In this document: positions 1-6,157 of the stretch, piece by piece | Layout: every line of letters begins with the position of its first letter | Position numbering within the stretch: position 1 is the first letter of the stretch | Assembly (NCBI GenBank): GCA_017860985.1 | Contig: JAGFXG010000076.1 | Location: 1-6,214 of the forward strand | Direction of reading: 5' to 3' | From: Deltaproteobacteria bacterium | Lineage (GTDB): Bacteria; Desulfobacterota; Syntrophia; Syntrophales; Smithellaceae | Length of the DNA: 6,214 nt | Position numbers and translations under genes: made by a program | Notes under the pieces: generated by a model | Database searches by the model: none | What the model was told of the DNA's origin: nothing | Seen by the model: the letters and a program-made list of their open reading frames with translations, nothing else

Positions 1-1004
1 TCGGTCACCACCTGCCGATAATTGTTGAAATGGTCTTCTTCCGAAGGCAGGTCATCCCGATAAATATAGAGAAATTCCGTCCGGTAAAGCCCGATGTGTT
101 CCGCGCCGTGAGTAATTGCGGAAGGAATCTCTTCAATGAATTCGATGTTGGATCCAATCCCTACCTGGTAATGGTCCTTTGTCTTAGCAGGAAGCTTGGC
201 ATATTTCAGATAATCGTCTTTCGCGTCGTCGTAATGACGCTTTTTTTCCTCGTACCGCTTGAGCATGTCCGGATAGGGATTGACCACGACCAGACCGGAT
301 GTACCGTCCACGATAATATCATCACCCGTCCGGACAAAGCGGGTGACATTATCCAGTCCGACGACGGCCGGCAGCTCCATGGAACGGGCCACAATGGCGG
401 TATGCGATGTGCGGCCGCCGCTGTCCGTTGCAAAACCGACGATTTTGTCCAGTTTCATTTGAGCCGTATCGGCAGGTGAGAGATCATGTGAGACAATAAC
501 AACGCCGTCGTAGCCGACATCCCAAACCGTTTCGTGCTTTTCACCGGACAGATTTCGTAAAATCCGCTGGACAACGTACTGAACATCGCTGATGCGGCCG
601 CTGATGTATACATCTTCGACGCCTTCAAATATCTGTTTATAATGATCCAGGGTCATGCGCAGCGCCCATTCAGCGTTGACGCCCAGACGGCGGATGTATT
701 TGATGGTGCGGTTGATGAATCTCTTATCCGACAGGAGCAAAACGTGGACATCAATAATATAAAGTGGTTCGGTGACTTTTGTTTTTTTCAGGTTTTCCTG
801 AAGCTCCACGAGCTGCCTCGTCGATTCTTTAAGAGCATTTCTGAAGCGTTCGACTTCATGAGGAATCAGACTGTCATCGTTGAGTTTATAAAAGGATACC
901 TGGGCGTCCAGCGGATCGAAGCGGTATACTTTTCCAATCACCACCCCCGGAGAAACGCCAATTCCCTTGAGAATAAATGTTTTCTTGCCCTGTTCAGCCG
1001 TCAT
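1..1004 (-). CDS. ptsI: PTS Enzyme I (phosphoenolpyruvate-protein phosphotransferase), C-terminus cut by window
   Basis: Cytoplasmic Enzyme I takes phosphate from PEP onto a histidine and passes it to HPr, the first step of the phosphotransferase system. Reading the minus strand from the ATG at 1004 gives 334 codons open to the window edge. The N-terminal GIGVSPGVVIGKV (residues 14-26) matches the family start. The phosphohistidine motif GGRTSHTAIVAR has His201 (codon at 402-404). GLYRTEFLY (305-313) marks the start of the PEP-binding barrel, with Arg308 a likely PEP ligand. The rest of the barrel, including the catalytic Cys region, lies outside the window. The protein has about 10 more residues before the conserved start than E. 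coli EI, whose active site is His189. It begins 8 bases after the HPr stop, so it is probably co-translated. The ribosome site is weak: a GGGGAAG about 13 bases upstream, inside the end of the HPr gene. Confidence 0.95.
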   Translation of the reverse strand, partial: MTAEQGKKTFILKGIGVSPGVVIGKVYRFDPLDAQVSFYKLNDDSLIPHEVERFRNALKESTRQLVELQENLKKTKVTEPLYIIDVHVLLLSDKRFINRTIKYIRRLGVNAEWALRMTLDHYKQIFEGVEDVYISGRISDVQYVVQRILRNLSGEKHETVWDVGYDGVVIVSHDLSPADTAQMKLDKIVGFATDSGGRTSHTAIVARSMELPAVVGLDNVTRFVRTGDDIIVDGTSGLVVVNPYPDMLKRYEEKKRHYDDAKDDYLKYAKLPAKTKDHYQVGIGSNIEFIEEIPSAITHGAEHIGLYRTEFLYIYRDDLPSEEDHFNNYRQVVT

Positions 1005-1012
1005 GTCGTTGT

Positions 1013-1282
1013 TTATTCTTCCCCAAATTTATTTTCAATCAACGCTTCGAGCTCATCGAGCGCCACGGCCGCGTCAGCGCCCCTGGCGGTCACTGTTATC
1101 ATACCGCCCATCGGACAGGCAAGCGTCAATATTCCCAGGATGCTCTTCCCGTTGACGGTTTGACCGTTGCGTTCAATCAATATTTCCGCTCTGTACTTCT
1201 GTGCGATGCGTACAAACGAAGCGGCCGCACGCGCATGCAATCCCAGCTTGTTTTTTAATTTAAATGTTTTCATTTCCAGCAC
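1013..1282 (-). CDS. ptsH: HPr phosphocarrier protein
   Basis: HPr is a small cytoplasmic carrier that accepts phosphate from Enzyme I on a histidine and hands it to EIIA domains. The 89-residue product has the active-site motif KLGLHARAAA with His16 and Arg18. The Pro that follows Arg in E. coli and B. subtilis HPr is Ala here. The regulatory serine motif NGKSILGILTL is intact (Ser47, equivalent to Ser46), so control by an HPr kinase/phosphorylase is possible, though no such gene is in the window. The start is uncertain. A GTG at 1282 overlaps the IID gene by 13 bases. An ATG at 1273 would form a classic ATGA stop-start overlap and give 86 residues with His13. Either way translation is coupled to the IID gene. 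The family identity is secure; only the first three residues are in doubt. Confidence 0.93.
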   Translation of the reverse strand: MLEMKTFKLKNKLGLHARAAASFVRIAQKYRAEILIERNGQTVNGKSILGILTLACPMGGMITVTARGADAAVALDELEALIENKFGEE

Positions 1283-2031
1283 AGCAATAATTCTTTCGAC
1301 GAAAAGATCAGAAATAATATCACCGCTCCATACAGAATATAGATCTGCGATATTCCTTTTTTAACCAGCATCCAGCAAAGCAGGATCGTTCCGAGCGACA
1401 CCGCCGTCACGGCAAACCAGGGTATCCGGGCAAAGTTTGAATCACCATCCTGCAAATACCAGGCCCCAAAGACTGCCAGAATGACCAGGGACAGCCACCG
1501 CACACGGTAGGCGATACGGGGCAGATCGACGCCGCGGATAAACTCGATGCCCTGTTTGCCCCTGGCGTAGCCTTCCGTAAATCCCCTGGCTCTCACCCAG
1601 ATATGGGCTGGTGTGTATACCAGAAGGAAAGCCACCGGGGCCAGAATTGAACCCAGCCAGGCCAGCCCTACCCCGATGATCCCCGCGCAGGGTCTGAGCG
1701 CACCCCAGAAAAAAGTATCTCCAATCGCCGCGTAGGGGCCCATCAGGCTTTGCTTGACCATTAGAATGGCAGAGGCGTCATCCCCCTCCGGCCTCTGTTC
1801 TTCCATGCGTACAATCGATCCGATCAGCGGCGCGGACAGATAGGGGTGCGTGTTAAACATCTGCAGGTGCCGGGCCAGCAAATCTTCCTCATCCTTCCGG
1901 GATAACTGCCGTTCACGTAAAAGCGGTATAATTGCATAGACAAAACCAAGATTCTGCATTCTTCGAAAGTTGAGGGCGGTATGAATGAAAAAAGATCTCA
2001 GGAAGATTTTTATTAAAGATCCTTTTTTCAT
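1270..2031 (-). CDS. PTS mannose/fructose/sorbose-family IID membrane component
   Basis: IID subunits form the sugar-translocating membrane complex together with IIC in mannose-type PTS transporters. Family marks in this 253-residue reading are an N-terminal RSFFIHTALNFRRMQNLGF stretch (12-30), FNTHPYL (59-65), the signature GDTFFWGALRP (104-114) and RGFTEGYARG (149-158). Hydrophobic segments lie near 116-140, 179-193, 206-226 and at the C-terminal end, fitting an inner-membrane protein; it is somewhat shorter than E. coli ManZ. I chose the ATG at 2031 over a GTG at 2052: a GGAG at 2041-2044 sits 9 bases before the ATG, and the predicted transcript start (near 2054) leaves no leader for the GTG. 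The gene is first in an operon with ptsH and ptsI. No IIC, IIB or IIA gene is adjacent, so its partner must be encoded elsewhere, or the subunit works in regulation rather than transport. Confidence 0.88.
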   Translation of the reverse strand: MKKGSLIKIFLRSFFIHTALNFRRMQNLGFVYAIIPLLRERQLSRKDEEDLLARHLQMFNTHPYLSAPLIGSIVRMEEQRPEGDDASAILMVKQSLMGPYAAIGDTFFWGALRPCAGIIGVGLAWLGSILAPVAFLLVYTPAHIWVRARGFTEGYARGKQGIEFIRGVDLPRIAYRVRWLSLVILAVFGAWYLQDGDSNFARIPWFAVTAVSLGTILLCWMLVKKGISQIYILYGAVILFLIFSSKELLLCWK

Positions 2032-2040
2032 TCCGCACAG

Positions 2041-2044
2041 CTCC
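2041..2044 (-). promoter_or_regulatory. Shine-Dalgarno site deciding the IID start
   Basis: The minus strand carries GGAG 9 bases before the ATG at 2031. It supports that start over the longer GTG form at 2052. Confidence 0.6.
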
Positions 2045-2060
2045 GAACGCACATATCCTT

Positions 2061-2088
2061 ATTATATTTCCTCTTTTATACGATGCAA
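2061..2088 (-). promoter_or_regulatory. Sigma-70-type promoter for the IID-ptsH-ptsI operon
   Basis: The minus strand reads TTGCAT (2083-2088), a 16-base spacer, then a perfect TATAAT (2061-2066). Transcription should start near 2054, giving a leader of about 23 bases that includes the GGAG ribosome site. This is the best promoter match in the window and indicates that the PTS operon starts with the IID gene. Confidence 0.65.
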
Positions 2089-2099
2089 GGAACTAACAC

Positions 2100-2142
2100 A
2101 AATGACAGGTGAAGTCAATTCAATCACAGCAAAATGACAGGT
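2100..2142. repeat. Pair of 11-base direct repeats, possible operator/activator sites
   Basis: AAATGACAGGT occurs at 2100-2110 and again at 2132-2142, 32 bases apart start to start, close to three helical turns. The copies are centred about 51 and 83 bases upstream of the predicted PTS operon transcript start, a position suiting an activator. A partial copy, TGACAGG, occurs at 2364-2370 over the possible plus-strand -35 element. The binding role is inference. Confidence 0.5.
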
Positions 2143-2200
2143 ATTTTGGCATTTTTGTTTGACCATCCCGTATGAAAAACGTGTGGCACCGATCTATGAA

Positions 2201-2221
2201 AAGTGAAACAGTGTTTTACTT
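2201..2221. repeat. Inverted repeat with 9-base arms
   Basis: AAGTGAAAC (2201-2209) and GTTTTACTT (2213-2221) face each other around a 3-base centre. There is one mismatch at DNA level, which becomes a G-U pair in plus-strand RNA. It could be a regulator binding site or a small hairpin. No T tract follows, so it is not a terminator. Confidence 0.4.
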
Positions 2222-2284
2222 CAACAGCCCGTTCACCATGGGCATGAAACGTCGTGAGAAAATGGCACAATAAAGTGCCTTATA

Positions 2285-2308
2285 CAATAAGAGATCGTAA
2301 GCTTATTG
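2285..2308. repeat. Perfect inverted repeat with 7-base arms
   Basis: CAATAAG (2285-2291) and CTTATTG (2302-2308) are exact inverted copies with a 10-base centre, AT-rich. It is a possible operator half-site pair; no function is shown. Confidence 0.3.
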
Positions 2309-2362
2309 GATGAAATACTCCGTTTTCAGAATTGTAACTTTTCGGACAAACAGTAATTTTTC

Positions 2363-2391
2363 TTGACAGGCGTTTTTTTTGCTGTTAAGGA
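2363..2391 (+). promoter_or_regulatory. Possible promoter for the Cys-rich gene
   Basis: A perfect TTGACA (2363-2368) is followed after 17 bases by TAAGGA (2386-2391), a poor -10 match. A better -10-like TACAAT lies at 2461-2466 but has no clear -35 before it. The gene must start transcription somewhere in this stretch, but the exact promoter is uncertain. Confidence 0.25.
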
Positions 2392-2486
2392 CACGCCGGT
2401 TTTGATTCATTGACGTCTGTGGATACATTCTGATCTACTGCCTTTTTCCGCATCGTCTGATACAATTACACCATTGACACTACTTA

Positions 2487-2493
2487 AGGGGGG
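2487..2493 (+). promoter_or_regulatory. Ribosome binding site of the Cys-rich gene
   Basis: AGGGGGG lies 9 bases before the ATG at 2503. It is a clear purine-rich site that supports both the reality of this small gene and its start. Confidence 0.7.
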
Positions 2494-2502
2494 TCTTACA
2501 AA

Positions 2503-2781
2503 ATGTTTTGTGAAACAGTTAAAAAGGGATCGGATTGCGCTTTTATGAGCAAAAAAGGCTGCGGTTTCATAGGCGGCAGCTGTGTTGCGATAATCGAAAA
2601 ATGCGGCGACTGCAATAAAATTTTCGAGTACGAATCAGGCAAATTCTGCAAGGTTTACCCGGATCCGAAAAGCAAGTGGATAACCGGCAACTGCCCGAGC
2701 GCATCACACATAAAGCTGGAGATCAAGGAAACCCAGAAAATCAATCCGCTCAAAGCTTCCAAAAGAGCAAGCAAGAAGTAA
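2503..2781 (+). CDS. PxxKW-type small cysteine-rich protein, function unknown
   Basis: This 92-residue protein carries eight cysteines (3, 12, 20, 27, 34, 37, 49, 64), including a CGDC pair at 34-37, and the motif PKSKW at 55-59. I recognise it as a member of the PxxKW Cys-rich family, seen mainly in Desulfobacterota and without an established function. There is no signal peptide or membrane segment, so a cytoplasmic location is likely; the cysteines may bind zinc or an Fe-S cluster (inference). The last 20 or so residues are rich in Lys, Ser and Ala and look disordered and basic, which might contact nucleic acid. A good ribosome site precedes the ATG and a strong terminator follows the stop by about 20 bases, so it is probably transcribed alone. 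It diverges from the PTS operon and converges on merR. Confidence 0.85.
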   Translation: MFCETVKKGSDCAFMSKKGCGFIGGSCVAIIEKCGDCNKIFEYESGKFCKVYPDPKSKWITGNCPSASHIKLEIKETQKINPLKASKRASKK

Positions 2782-2802
2782 CAGACGATTCACACACAGA
2801 AT

Positions 2803-2838
2803 AAAAAAAGCCGGCAATGAGATCGTTGCCGGCTTTTT
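2803..2838. terminator. Bidirectional intrinsic terminator between converging genes
   Basis: GCCGGCAA (2810-2817) pairs exactly with TTGCCGGC (2826-2833). The stem extends by a U-G and a G-C pair to about 10 pairs with an AGAT loop. Seven A's (2803-2809) lie on the left and five T's (2834-2838) on the right, so it can stop transcripts from the Cys-rich gene (plus) and from merR (minus). The right T tract touches the merR stop codon. Confidence 0.9.
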
Positions 2839-3170
2839 CAGCTCATGATCTTTCGGATCTGCTCCAACTCTTTTTTTATGTAAATCAATTTTTCATTGAC
2901 CGTGGCCGCCGATTCGTCCTGGTCACGCATTTTCATCAACTGTTTTTTTGCACCGTTAATGGTAAACCGCTGCTGATAGAGCAGATTGCGGATCGTCAAT
3001 AATTCCTGCACGTCTTTTTTGCGGTACAGCCGCTGAGATGTCTTTGTCCTTACCGGTTTCACCGTTTTAAATTCCGATTCCCAGTAACGAATGACGTAAG
3101 GCTCAACGTTGAGGATTTTACTCACTTCTCCAATCCGGAAATAAGATTTTTCGGGAATTATGCTGTCCAT
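2838..3170 (-). CDS. Small MerR-family transcriptional regulator
   Basis: The 110-residue protein opens with a MerR winged helix-turn-helix: YFRIGEVSKILNVEPYVIRYWE (10-31) is the recognition unit, and the wing contains RTKTSQRLYRKKDV (41-54). A helical stretch ending in an acidic/basic coiled-coil-like tail (about 86-108) would form the dimer. It has no cysteine and no long effector domain, so it is not a metal sensor of the classical MerR type; its signal and targets are unknown. A MerR gene directly after ihfA is a common arrangement in Proteobacteria and relatives. An AGGA site lies 6 bases before the ATG. Because an intrinsic terminator stands between ihfA and this gene, it is either read at low level through that terminator or has its own promoter; a TATATT at about 40 bases upstream is a weak candidate. 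Confidence 0.9.
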   Translation of the reverse strand: MDSIIPEKSYFRIGEVSKILNVEPYVIRYWESEFKTVKPVRTKTSQRLYRKKDVQELLTIRNLLYQQRFTINGAKKQLMKMRDQDESAATVNEKLIYIKKELEQIRKIMS

Positions 3171-3208
3171 ACAATTCCTGAATCCTTACGGAGAAATATA
3201 TCCGCGAG

Positions 3209-3260
3209 ACTGAAAAAACACCTGTCCTGTAGATACGGACAAGCTATTCAGTTTTTCAGT
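3209..3260 (-). terminator. Intrinsic terminator after ihfA
   Basis: On the minus strand CTTGTCC and GGACAGG (plus positions 3237-3243 and 3221-3227) form a 7-pair stem with one G-U pair and a 9-base loop, followed by TG and six T's (3213-3218). Outer arms ACTGAAAAA (3209-3217) and TTTTTCAGT (3252-3260) are also perfectly complementary, so the T tract can pair with an upstream A-rich arm. It sits in the ihfA-merR gap and may act as a full or partial stop. Confidence 0.75.
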
Positions 3261-3286
3261 GCTATTCGTGCAGTTAAAACAAATTA

Positions 3287-3562
3287 TCAACTGTTCAGAG
3301 ACTTGCGCAATACCTGGGAGGATTTGAAAGTCAAAACCCTGCGCGCGGTGATGGAGATTTCATCTCCTGTCTGAGGATTACGGCCGCGGCGGGCGCGTTT
3401 CTCTTTGACCATGAAATTGCCGAAGCCGGAAATCTTTACTCTTTCACCCTGAGCAAGGCTGTCTTTAATGATGTCAAACACGGATTCAACGATGTCCGCT
3501 GATTCCTTCTTGGAAAAACCGAGTTTTTCGTAAACATTCTGAATAATATCAATTTTCGTCAT
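3287..3562 (-). CDS. ihfA: Integration host factor alpha subunit
   Basis: IHF is a DNA-bending protein, normally a heterodimer with IhfB, that shapes promoters, sigma-54 activation complexes, recombination sites and the nucleoid. This 91-residue protein shows the HU/IHF fold throughout: an N-terminal helical pair (TKIDIIQNVYEKLGFSKKES), the KISGFGNF strand (43-50), and the DNA-binding arm with RRGRNPQTGDEI (58-69), where Pro63 is the expected intercalating residue. The GRNPQTG arm and the position after pheT favour IhfA over HU or IhfB. It is slightly shorter than the 99-residue E. coli protein. A strong GGAGGAG site (3568-3574) lies 5 bases before the ATG. The gap to pheT holds a large palindrome, so expression may come from pheST readthrough, from a local promoter, or both. 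Confidence 0.94.
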   Translation of the reverse strand: MTKIDIIQNVYEKLGFSKKESADIVESVFDIIKDSLAQGERVKISGFGNFMVKEKRARRGRNPQTGDEISITARRVLTFKSSQVLRKSLNS

Positions 3563-3604
3563 TTCTTCTCCTCCGTTTTTAACGTCATGTATATTGAAAC
3601 GTTT

Positions 3605-3719
3605 GCATAATTATTATTCAGTCATTTCGGCCAAAGAGAGAAATCTTATAACGCATGAATAAATATCAGAAAGATTTCTCGTGGCTCTGCTGCCCGAAAT
3701 GACATGAGGGAAATTATGC
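3605..3719. repeat. Nested palindromic element (REPIN/MITE-like) between pheT and ihfA
   Basis: Three pairs of perfect inverted arms are nested symmetrically: GCATAATT/AATTATGC (3605-3612 and 3712-3719), GTCATTTCGG/CCGAAATGAC (3621-3630 and 3694-3703) and GAGAAATCTT/AAGATTTCTC (3638-3647 and 3671-3680), with a 23-base centre. The two outer gaps are both 8 bases. Each half also has its own smaller hairpin (ATTTC...GAAAT at 3624-3644 and 3674-3700). The half-unit layout, GTCATTTCG...GAGAAATCTT, resembles a palindromic repeat that I recall being scattered in many bacterial genomes. Two inverted REP-like units form what is called a REPIN. It encodes no protein and lacks a T tract, so it is not a standard terminator. 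Mobility is inference. Confidence 0.7.
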
Positions 3720-3734
3720 TAATCTCTAAAACTG

Positions 3735-6143
3735 TTAGGCTCTTATCTTTGCACCCGTTAACCGGACAGTGCTGTCCACAATTCTTTCATGAATAGAATT
3801 GATTTCCGCATCTGTCAGGGTTCTGTCGGGGGCGCGATAGGAAAATCTTAACCCAAGGCTTTTTGTCCCCTCATCAAGGCCTTTGCCAGCGTATATATCA
3901 AAAATCCCCACATTTTCAAGTAAATCTTCTCTTTGAGTTAAAACAATTTCCAGCATTTTGTCCGCTTCCATAGACACGGGAACCACAAATGCAACGTCGC
4001 GGGTCACCGCCGGAAATTTGGAAATTTCCCTGTAACGAATGCGCGGGTCAAGCTGTTTTTCAAAGACATCAAGATTAATTTCAAATAGATACGCGTTACT
4101 TCGGATGTCCATTTTCTCGAGTGCATCCGGATGGACCTGCCCCATAAAACCAATTTTTGTGTCATTGACGTACAGATTGCAGGATTGTCCGGGATGTAAA
4201 AAAGGCTCTGACATTTCAGCACAATACCGGCGCTGTTCCAGCTTCAGATCATAAAAGACATTTTCCAGGCACCCCTTGAGATCGTAAAAATCGACATTGA
4301 CTTTCAATCCCCAGAGGTCTTCCGATGTCTTTCCCGACAAAAGCCCGGCCAGAATGTTTTGTTCTTCCGGAAGATCCCCATCGCCGCGCTTCAGAAAAAT
4401 TCGCCCGATTTCAAAGATTTTGAGGTTGAAAGAAGCATTGTTCATATTCTTCTTCAGGGTTTCCAGCAATCCATAGGACATGGTTGTGCGCATGACAGAT
4501 TGATCTTCAGTCAGCGGATTTTTTATGACCACAAAACGTCGACGTTCATCGTCCGGCGGCAGAAGAAGTCCATCTGCAGAAGCGGGCGTGGTGAAACTGT
4601 AATTGATGATTTCCGAATAGCCGCCACCCGTGAGCAGTTGACGGATTCTTTCCTCGAGGGCAATGCGGGGAATAACGTCCATCTCATTTACCGACACGGC
4701 CGGGACGGTCACGGGCACACGGTCGTAACCATACATACGGACAACTTCTTCAATGAGGTCAATTTCCCGTTCGATGTCCACCCGAAATGTCGGGGGCGTC
4801 ACAAGGTATTTCCCGCCGCCTTCATCAAGCACTGTCATATCGAGGCTCTTCAGGATTCGCATAACGTCTTCAGAGTCGATGGCCATGCCGACGATTTCAC
4901 GGATCCTTTCCTGACGCAGGGGAATATTCTGAACTGCCTGTATTTTCTGCGGGTATGCATCAATGTAATTTTTGCAGACGGCACCTCCGGAGTAGAGGGA
5001 AATCAATTGCGCCGCCCGGTTGAGCGCCCGGATCACGCCTTCCGGATCAATGCCCCTTTCAAAACGAAACGCCGCATCGGTCGGCATTGCCAGACGGCGC
5101 GCTGAACGGCGGATTGATGACGGATTGAAATAGGCGCTCTCCAGGAAGATGACCTGTGTATCCTCCTTGACTTCCGAGTTGAGGCCGCCCATGATCCCGC
5201 CAATGGCGACCGGTTTTTTGCCGTCGCAGATCAGCACGGTGCCGGCAGGCAGGATATGGCTTTTCTCATCGAGAGAAACAAATTCTTCACCGTCTTTCGA
5301 TTTACGCACAACGATCCGCCCCTCTTCCAGGAAACGGAAATCAAAGGCATGCAGCGGTTGACCCATTTCCAGCATGACGAAGTTGGTCACATCTACAACA
5401 TTATTGATCGCGCGCATTCCGGCAGCTTCAAGCCTTACCTTCATCCAGACGGGCGAATCCCCTATCTTAACATTTTTGATCATTCTGGCTGAGTATCGCG
5501 GGCACAGATCCGCATCCACGATCGTTACCGAAGAAAGCGAACCGATGTCTTCGTTTGATTCTTCGATTTCGATGGAAGGCATTTTTATTGTTCCGCCGGT
5601 AAGGGCGGCAACTTCACGGGCCATTCCAATCATGCTCAGGCAGTCGGAGCGGTTGGGCGTTATGCTGACATCCAGAACCGTGTCACCCAGATCCAGGGCA
5701 GCCTCCAGCGGTATTCCCGGTTTCATGCCGGCAGGCAATTGCATGATGCCCGATGCATCAACGCCGATTTCCAGCTCCGCTTCCGAGCAGAGCATGCCGT
5801 CAGATTGCTCGCCGCGCAGAACGGTTGATTTGATTGTGTATCCGCCGGGGATGACGGCCCCGACTCTGGCCAGCGGCACCAGATCGCCGGCTTTGATATT
5901 TTTCGCACCGCAGACCACCGGATAGGTTTCGGTTCCGTCCGTGACACTGCACAGGGAAAGCTTATCCGCCTTCGGATGAGGCGAGACAGACAAAATTTCA
6001 GCGACCACAACGCCGGAAAATTTCGGGGTGATCGTTTTGATTTCATCGACTTCCAGGCCGGACATGGTTAAACGGTCCGCAAGCTCCTGCGCTGTTAAGT
6101 CGAAATCAATATAATCTTTAAGCCACTTAAGACTGACGAGCAT
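3735..6143 (-). CDS. pheT: Phenylalanyl-tRNA synthetase beta subunit
   Basis: PheT pairs with PheS as an alpha2-beta2 enzyme that charges tRNA-Phe; the beta chain binds tRNA and edits mischarged tyrosine. The 802-residue length is normal (E. coli about 795). Domains in order: an N-terminal tRNA-binding fold (about 40-150, with HPKADKLSLCSV and SDGMLCSEAEL); the B3/B4 editing region (about 215-390, with RYSARM, INNVVDVTNFVMLEMGQPLHAFD and AIGGIMGG); the B5 domain (about 408-475, with PTFRVDIEREIDLIEEVVR and MYGYDRV); a catalytic-like core (about 480-690); and the C-terminal anticodon-binding domain starting at FPAVTRDVAFV (about 709). Nothing is missing or frameshifted. An AGGAG overlapping the pheS stop (6155-6159) lies 11 bases before the ATG, and the 14-base gap to pheS indicates one transcript. 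Confidence 0.98.
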   Translation of the reverse strand: MLVSLKWLKDYIDFDLTAQELADRLTMSGLEVDEIKTITPKFSGVVVAEILSVSPHPKADKLSLCSVTDGTETYPVVCGAKNIKAGDLVPLARVGAVIPGGYTIKSTVLRGEQSDGMLCSEAELEIGVDASGIMQLPAGMKPGIPLEAALDLGDTVLDVSITPNRSDCLSMIGMAREVAALTGGTIKMPSIEIEESNEDIGSLSSVTIVDADLCPRYSARMIKNVKIGDSPVWMKVRLEAAGMRAINNVVDVTNFVMLEMGQPLHAFDFRFLEEGRIVVRKSKDGEEFVSLDEKSHILPAGTVLICDGKKPVAIGGIMGGLNSEVKEDTQVIFLESAYFNPSSIRRSARRLAMPTDAAFRFERGIDPEGVIRALNRAAQLISLYSGGAVCKNYIDAYPQKIQAVQNIPLRQERIREIVGMAIDSEDVMRILKSLDMTVLDEGGGKYLVTPPTFRVDIEREIDLIEEVVRMYGYDRVPVTVPAVSVNEMDVIPRIALEERIRQLLTGGGYSEIINYSFTTPASADGLLLPPDDERRRFVVIKNPLTEDQSVMRTTMSYGLLETLKKNMNNASFNLKIFEIGRIFLKRGDGDLPEEQNILAGLLSGKTSEDLWGLKVNVDFYDLKGCLENVFYDLKLEQRRYCAEMSEPFLHPGQSCNLYVNDTKIGFMGQVHPDALEKMDIRSNAYLFEINLDVFEKQLDPRIRYREISKFPAVTRDVAFVVPVSMEADKMLEIVLTQREDLLENVGIFDIYAGKGLDEGTKSLGLRFSYRAPDRTLTDAEINSIHERIVDSTVRLTGAKIRA

Positions 6144-6157
6144 GAGACAGAGCTCTC

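Larger units (their letters stand above)
2053..2502. other. 450-base divergent intergenic region
   Basis: This gap separates the minus-strand PTS operon from the plus-strand Cys-rich gene. From left to right it holds the PTS promoter (2061-2088), two 11-base direct repeats (2100-2142), an inverted repeat at 2201-2221, another at 2285-2308, and possible plus-strand promoter elements (TTGACA at 2363-2368; TACAAT at 2461-2466). The only open frame of note is a 33-codon plus-strand one (2172-2273) without a ribosome site. I see no convincing RNA gene, but the density of repeats suggests a regulatory region or an unrecognised small RNA. Confidence 0.6.

Noticed and set aside
642..1163. A 173-codon plus-strand open frame over ptsI and ptsH, and similarly 30-479
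   Set aside because: Both are antisense to the real Enzyme I/HPr reading frames, which carry the active-site motifs.
2172..2273. A 33-codon plus-strand open frame in the divergent region
   Set aside because: It has no ribosome binding site before its ATG, shows no recognisable motif, and overlaps the 2201-2221 inverted repeat.
2265..2280. GGCAC...GTGCC small hairpin and near match to a sigma-54 promoter (TGGCAC ... GC)
   Set aside because: The -12 GC is one base out of register with the required spacing, and the 5-base stem has no T tract.
2474..2502. TTGACA, 17-base spacer, TACAAA just before the Cys-rich gene
   Set aside because: Transcription from it would start inside the gene, past its ribosome site and start codon.
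3605..3719. The palindrome read as a standard rho-independent terminator for pheT
   Set aside because: The arms are AT-rich, the central loop is 23 bases, and no T run follows on the minus strand.
4359..5105. A 248-codon plus-strand open frame inside pheT
   Set aside because: It lies wholly antisense to pheT, whose protein is intact and clearly recognisable; the frame has no family motif.
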